From positions 1-12,754 of the forward strand of contig JAIXMQ010000207.1 of NCBI GenBank assembly GCA_025716855.1: 12,754 nucleotides of DNA, given 5' to 3'. A model generated the notes under the pieces. It saw nothing but the letters and a program-made list of their open reading frames with translations, was not told the origin of the DNA and made no database searches. Of the stretch, positions 9,264-12,754 are shown one piece after another. The position numbers and the translations under genes are program-made. This DNA is from Pilaira anomala. Lineage: Eukaryota; Mucoromycota; Mucoromycetes; Mucorales; Mucoraceae. How positions within the stretch are numbered: the first letter of the stretch is position 1; every line of letters starts with the position of its first letter.

Positions 9264-10061
9264 TGTTGGAATTCGGTTTGAAGGGTTTTATAAAATAAAA
9301 TAAAAGGCGATAAATTAAATGACAACGAACAAAGGGGGTTTATTCTTTATTCAAAATTAACTGAGAGCTCCATATTTCTAAACTATGCAACTATTTATAT
9401 TATTACTAAAGATTTGTTAATGACATAATGTTATAGTATTATTTAGTCTATATATCAGCTCTAATGTCTAGCGTGATATATAGTTTATTATTTTATGTTT
9501 TTAGTTTTGCATGATGTAAGTAGAACAGTGTAGGTGTTTGTATCTGAGATATGACAGGTACTGGATTACCCTCTCATAGCGCTCAATCGAGGTAACACAA
9601 TGACTTAATTCAATTATGTACCGACGATTATTTACCTTTATTTATTGCCCAAAGCACATAATGTAAGGTATGAATATATACAAGATCTGTCATATATTCT
9701 TTATTATAAATACAAGAGTTAGCCCGGATTATTACTCATATCTGTTCTGGTTTAATAGGTGTAGCTACTCAACTATTAAACATATGATGCAACATCGCTT
9801 TGCTTCCTACAAGTACTTTACTAATATAGTGTCAATTTTAATTATTCAATCTAAACTTGTAATAGGTTTTGGATTGAATTGTCAGAATTTAGTGTTAATT
9901 CTACATCATGTATTTCCCATAGTCCGATAATTGTTTTATAACATTGTATTGTGTATCAATTCGTATTGATATGTCAATCTTTAAGTAATATGGTCATTTA
10001 TTGTTTAAATGAGAGTTATGTAATATCCTTTTTATATGAGTAGTATAGGTCAAATACAACA
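9264..10061 (-). mobile_element. Solo LTR of a retrotransposon (798 bp) inserted in the pseudogene
   Basis: The element runs from TGTTGGAATT to ATACAACA, giving TG...CA termini extended to a 5-bp inverted repeat (TGTTG/CAACA), and is flanked by the 5-bp duplication AGGGG. Nothing inside encodes a protein, and no gag or pol is present, so it is a solo LTR left by recombination between two LTRs. Orientation is uncertain. On the minus strand a TATAAATA (9399-9392) is followed after about 50 bases by AATAAAGAATAAA (about 9353-9341), which suits promoter, start and poly(A) site in a short R-U5. A plus-strand TATAAATA also exists at 9704-9711, but I see no poly(A) hexamer after it. The ends are compatible with Ty1/copia or Ty3 types; I cannot decide between them. 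Confidence 0.85.
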
Positions 10062-10066
10062 AGGGG
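10062..10066. repeat. Target-site duplication, right copy (AGGGG)
   Basis: The second copy of AGGGG, directly after ...ACAACA. On the minus strand it encodes the Pro-Leu of TGRPL. Removing the LTR and one copy joins TGRPL to FDEDAR in frame. Confidence 0.85.
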
Positions 10067-10416
10067 TCTTCCTGTTTTAACACAAATAGAGTCCCCGTAG
10101 CTTTTAAAAAGCTCATCGACTAAAGGATAGAGCTCTTCGGCAGGTGGGATGTACCTTTTAACCCTTTTGAAGACGTACTTAGGATCCGAAAGAAGCTTTG
10201 TGTTCCAATCTGTACCCACAGGAACCAGATACTCTTCAACTTTCTTTTTGTCATCTGGATCCACCACAAACAGAGCATCTCTAAAACGTCTCATAAAATC
10301 TTTCGCCATACCATGCTTTAGCGAAGTTTTGATCATTTGCATGAAATGAAAAGCGTCTTTCAAGATACGAGAAGGAACAGTGGTTCTATCAGTAACCATA
10401 TTGCTATTATTAATGG
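10062..10416 (-). CDS. D..FHFM segment of the pseudogene
   Basis: After a one-base loss in the CCC run at 10415-10417 the gene continues as INNSNMVTDRTTVPSRILKD, then AFHFMQMIKTSLKHGMAKDF, FRDALFVVDPDDKKKVEEYL, KRVKRYIPPAEELYPLVDEL and finally TGRPL at the LTR junction. The VTD...KDAFHFM pattern resembles the D..H block found after the second Asp in several DDE transposases, so a catalytic-core role is possible. The amphipathic helical stretch after it fits the insertion region of such cores. The residues past TGRPL, up to the stop at 10016, are LTR sequence and not part of the protein. Confidence 0.65.
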
Positions 10417-11420
10417 GCTGATTGACCTCAGATTCTCTTGCAGAGGCTTCTTTGTCCTGAACAAAAAACTCTCAGAAGCTGTTTTCAAACATTTATTGTT
10501 TATCAGCGCAACAAAAGGGACTTCACCAAACGACTCAAGGGTTTTTGTCTCATCGATAGTAGCATAACAGTCCATCAACATACCTGGAATTCGAACATGG
10601 ATGACTTTTACCGCACTCTTCTTTGATTTTATAGCATCTTCGGGATCAATATTTGGAAGTTTTGAAAAATCTTCAATGTAACCATAGGCCGAAGGCATCT
10701 GTCTGTTTGATGTTGATTTGGAAAATACTGCTACAAATGTACCAATATTTACTTTTCCATGAATAACGGCTTGATTGACGGTAGGAAGACAAATTACAGC
10801 ATTCAAAATTTCAAGAGAAATCCAAGCACCTATTGCTGCATATTTTATTTGCTCGCTTGTCAAGATAGGTGCTTCCCAATTTCCGCATCTGATGATGGGT
10901 ATTTTTGGAAGATATCTAGAAAGTACACGACCGCAAATCTGGTCTAAACGAAGGCCACTTCTACTTATGATGCCTTTTTGATAACAAATTGCACCAACGT
11001 CGAGCTTCCCAGATGTCTCAGGAACTTTAATACTAAAATGTCCTTTTAGTCTAGTAAAGTAGCCTGCAATGTTTTTACCGACTTTGACAATTTCTTCAGA
11101 ACCAATGACATCAGCAAGCTTTTCAGGGAAGGTAGAAACATCAAAAAAGTGAACTCTAAAAAGATAGATATTTTTTTTATGACAGATTTGAATCAGGGAT
11201 ATACGGCTGGATGGTATCCATTCACAATCAAAACCGAGGTAAGTTTGATTAGTGGCTGCATCATCGAGAATAATTTGACATACTCTGTTGATGTCATTAG
11301 CCACAGAATACACATCAAATTGTATGTCTTCTGGAAGCATAACTTCAGGTAACAAATTTAATTGCTCTTCTTGATCACTTTCTTTTCTTCTTCCACCCTT
11401 CCTTTTCTTTTCTACCTCTT
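10417..11420 (-). CDS. DEDD-type 3'-5' exonuclease domain (WRN-like), probably inactive
   Basis: Residues after VEKKRKGGRRKESDQEEQ form an RNase-D/WRN-type exonuclease fold by motif. Motif I is LGFDCEW (Asp at 11227-11229, Glu at 11221-11223), followed by ISLIQICHKKNIYLF. Motif II is VGKNIAGYFTRL, where the expected Asp is Tyr (11059-11061). Then come GLRLDQICGRVL and NWEAPILTSEQ, and motif III is IKYAAIGAWISLEIL, where the expected Asp is Gly (10828-10830). The Tyr of the DEDDy signature is present. With two of four metal-binding acids missing, this copy should not cleave DNA. After the domain, KVIHVRIPGMLMDCY and LESFGEVPFVALINNKCL continue the family's own linker. The ATG at 11355 is internal, since the frame extends upstream to the frameshift. 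Confidence 0.75.
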
Positions 11421-12189
11421 TACATCTTTACAAAGAGAAGGAATAATTTCTTTCAAAAAGACTTGATCGCCAACAACATTATCCGTATAAAATAACTCAG
11501 GAGAAGGCATCCCTAATTTATGATAAGTATTCATCATTTCATTAAACTGAGATGCCAAGTTTTCCATTTTTTTACTATGGGAAAGCACCATAAGTCTAAT
11601 TTCCTCATATTCATTAAGCATTGTGTACAAGCAAGAGAAAGTACTGACACCGTTGATCTTGGCCATATGATCTATGATCTTGAATGAATGGTCATCTTTA
11701 AGGATGATGCCATCCAGCATTGAAATAAGTTGATCAATTAATGGAGAAAGTTTGGAGATTATACAACTGTAAACATAGCTTAGATAGTTAGCCGAAGGAC
11801 TAAACCCATTGTAAGTTGATCTATCATCGTACTTTGGAAATTCAGCAGGCGGACGTACGTTACTATTATTACTGAAAAAAGAAAGAAGATTGGGGTTGGC
11901 TCTTCGGTTATCAAGAGCAATATAGTATTGAAGCTGCAGCTCATCGTATATTTCAATATGCATTATACGAAGAATCTTAGACATACGATGAGGACCGATT
12001 CCGTGTTGAAAGGCGGATCTCATCAATTTTATCATACTTTTCGATACACCAGATTTATGAGTGAGGACTGCTGGAAATTCTGCCTGCAAGTCCAGATTGA
12101 TCTGCTTCATGAAGCCATCATGATATCCATTGAAAAAATGCTTCTTGCTACCCTTACAGACGTAGCGCATTGTCATGAGATAAAACGAA
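11421..12189 (-). CDS. DUF6729-like domain, second half, and DDE-like D/D segment
   Basis: This exon starts at the acceptor (TTTAAG, 12195-12190). Joined to the previous exon it reads RRVVDLFD then SFYLMTMRYVCKGSKKHF. The block QAEFPAVLTHKSGVSKSMIK with LMRSAFQHGIGPHRMSKILR is the most typical part of what I recognise as DUF6729. The fourth expected zinc ligand is Ser (12147-12149). Downstream, GIILKDDHSFKIIDHM (Asp pair at 11691-11696), TMLNEYEEIRLMVLSHSKKM and ELFYTDNVVGDQVF (Asp at 11481-11483) look like the first two Asp motifs of a DDE core, about 71 residues apart. The frame ends at TAG 11412-11414 because one base is missing near 11415-11426; the protein resumes as EVEKKRKGGRR. Confidence 0.65.
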
Positions 12190-12247
12190 CTTAAATTCAA
12201 AAAAAAATGTGAAAAGATGCTTATAACTCAATAACACTAAGACTTAC
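12190..12247 (-). other. Intron in the minus-strand pseudogene (DUF6729 domain)
   Basis: This 58-bp intron has a GTAAGTC donor and TTTAAG acceptor on the minus strand. Splicing converts ...VVDLF-GA plus T-TCG... into VVDLFDSFYL, matching the expected domain continuity. Confidence 0.85.
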
Positions 12248-12754
12248 TCAAATAAATCAACAACCCTTCTAGCTCTGGGATTGTTACAATGTCCTTTCAC
12301 TTCAATATCACTCTTACAATAAGGACAATTAAGATTACTTTGTAATTTATGAGGAATCCAAATAAACACTCTAGGAATACACAAGGAGTTTGGGTTGATG
12401 GTACTCTCTTGCAAAACAAAATAAGCTGAAGTCGGATAAATCCAAAAGTTTTTTTTGAGGAACTGGTCAGACATTTCCCCTTCTCTCATCTTTCTCTAAA
12501 TCTCGGCAAGATATTTGTCTATTACACTGCACTCCGGGACAGATCCAACCTCAGAGTCTATTTGTTGGAATTCATATTCATTTAATTTAACACTCTCAGC
12601 TTCTTAAATGTCGTTATTCTCTACCTCTTCAACTTCATCACTCTCTAATTGCTGAGTCTCTTCATTGTCCTGATGAATTGCGGATACGAAATTGTTTTCA
12701 GGTATAACAATATCAGCTTCATCAGACTGCTGCTCTAAAACATTTGCTTATTCA
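12248..12754 (-). CDS. N-terminal acidic region and first zinc Cys pair, with in-frame stops; continues beyond window
   Basis: Read from the window edge in one frame, the exon gives a Gln/Glu/Asp-rich acidic region (LEQQSDEADIVIPENN, LESDEVEEVENNDI), then ECSVIDKYLAEI, RKMREGEMSDQF, FWIYPTSAYFVL, IPRVFIWIPHKLQ and CPYCKSDIEVKG (zinc Cys pair at about 12312-12328), ending RRVVDLF. In-frame TAA at 12604-12606 and TAG at 12496-12498 interrupt it, and a further TAA at 12748-12750 may lie before the exon. I treat the ATG at 12489 as internal, since the YLAEI block before the TAG looks like part of the same domain. The true start lies outside the window. Confidence 0.6.

Larger units (their letters stand above)
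7817..12754 (-). pseudogene. Broken DUF6729 / 3'-5' exonuclease multidomain gene, 5' end outside window, interrupted by an LTR
   Basis: One gene read right to left, shown by continuous domain order and exact frame joins. Pieces: 12754-12248 (N-terminus and first zinc Cys pair), intron 12247-12190, 12189-about 11421 (rest of DUF6729 and a DDE-like segment), about 11420-10417 (exonuclease), about 10416-10062 (D..FHFM segment), solo LTR 10061-9264, 9263-8991 (RGTSSVEG segment), intron 8990-8906, 8905-7817 (C-terminus). Defects are in-frame stops at 12604-12606, 12496-12498 and 9018-9020, one-base losses near 11415-11426 and 10415-10417, and the LTR insertion. From memory, proteins of this architecture form multicopy families in fungi; the name DUF6729 is my recognition of the domain pattern, not a search result. 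Biological role is unknown. I infer a mobile-element origin from the DDE-like motifs. Confidence 0.7.

Noticed and set aside
9670..9930. Open frame of 86 codons, plus strand
   Set aside because: It lies inside the non-coding solo LTR, and the translation shows no recognisable domain.
10016..10061. Coding extension of the D..FHFM segment to the stop at 10016
   Set aside because: These residues fall inside the LTR and have no family match; the real continuation lies at 9258 on the far side of the element.
11412..11426. Intron rather than frameshift between the D/D segment and the exonuclease
   Set aside because: There is no room for a donor, branch site and acceptor; coding resemblance runs up to and directly after the point of change.
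9018..12750. Reassignment of TAA/TAG to Gln in this organism
   Set aside because: The in-frame stops fit Gln, but the hAT gene, the exonuclease segment and the C-terminal exon use ordinary CAA/CAG for Gln and run hundreds of codons without in-frame TAA or TAG. Only the decayed gene shows them.
1..12754. tRNA, rRNA, CRISPR arrays, bacterial-type operons or a virus
   Set aside because: No cloverleaf, conserved rRNA blocks, regularly spaced repeats, ribosome binding sites or viral genes were seen on either strand.

Overview
The window is eukaryotic DNA, most likely from an early-diverging fungus (Mucoromycota-like). It is strongly AT-rich and has small introns of about 56-112 bp with GTAAGT-type donors, some CTAAC-like branch sites and TAG/AAG acceptors. 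It carries a hAT transposase and a multidomain protein of a type I associate with fungi (DUF6729 plus 3'-5' exonuclease). No operons, ribosome binding sites, tRNA, rRNA or CRISPR arrays were seen. The fungal placement is inference from gene types and intron style.

Layout. (1) 177-2625, plus strand: a gene with a TATA box, eight exons and a poly(A) signal. It encodes a roughly 570-residue protein with a conserved-looking N-terminal third, an acidic and low-complexity middle, and two AT-hooks at the C-terminus. I do not recognise the family. Seven single-base shifts break the frame. (2) 2563-4413: gene-poor AT-rich spacer with long A tracts at either end of its first part. (3) 4518-6785, plus strand: a hAT-superfamily transposase in two exons with one single-base shift and a damaged N-terminal zinc finger. 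Element ends were not found. (4) 6786-7816: spacer with a CT microsatellite and a cluster of perfect hairpins. (5) 7817 to beyond 12754, minus strand: a large broken gene whose 5' end lies outside the window. Its order is an acidic N-terminus, a DUF6729-like zinc domain, a DDE-like segment with two candidate Asp motifs, a DEDD 3'-5' exonuclease domain, a D..FHFM segment, an RGTSSVEG segment and a C-terminal eight-Cys cluster.

Two results stand out. First, a 798-bp solo LTR (9264-10061, TGTTG...CAACA ends, 5-bp duplication AGGGG) interrupts the minus-strand gene. Reading across it with one duplication copy removed joins the two flanking exon pieces exactly in frame. Second, the domain order of that gene suggests a DDE-type transposase-like core (D, D about 71 residues apart, and E) in which an exonuclease domain is inserted between the second Asp and the Glu. 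That is an inference needing a structure prediction.

The minus-strand copy is dead on several counts: the LTR, in-frame stops at 12604, 12496 and 9018, two frameshifts, two missing exonuclease Asp residues and a missing zinc-ligand Cys. All ten frameshifts I could place in the window, in three unrelated genes, are in the single-base-deletion direction. For the AT-hook gene and the hAT gene this makes sequencing or assembly error as likely as real decay. The window reads as a transposon-rich accessory region next to one possibly real host gene.
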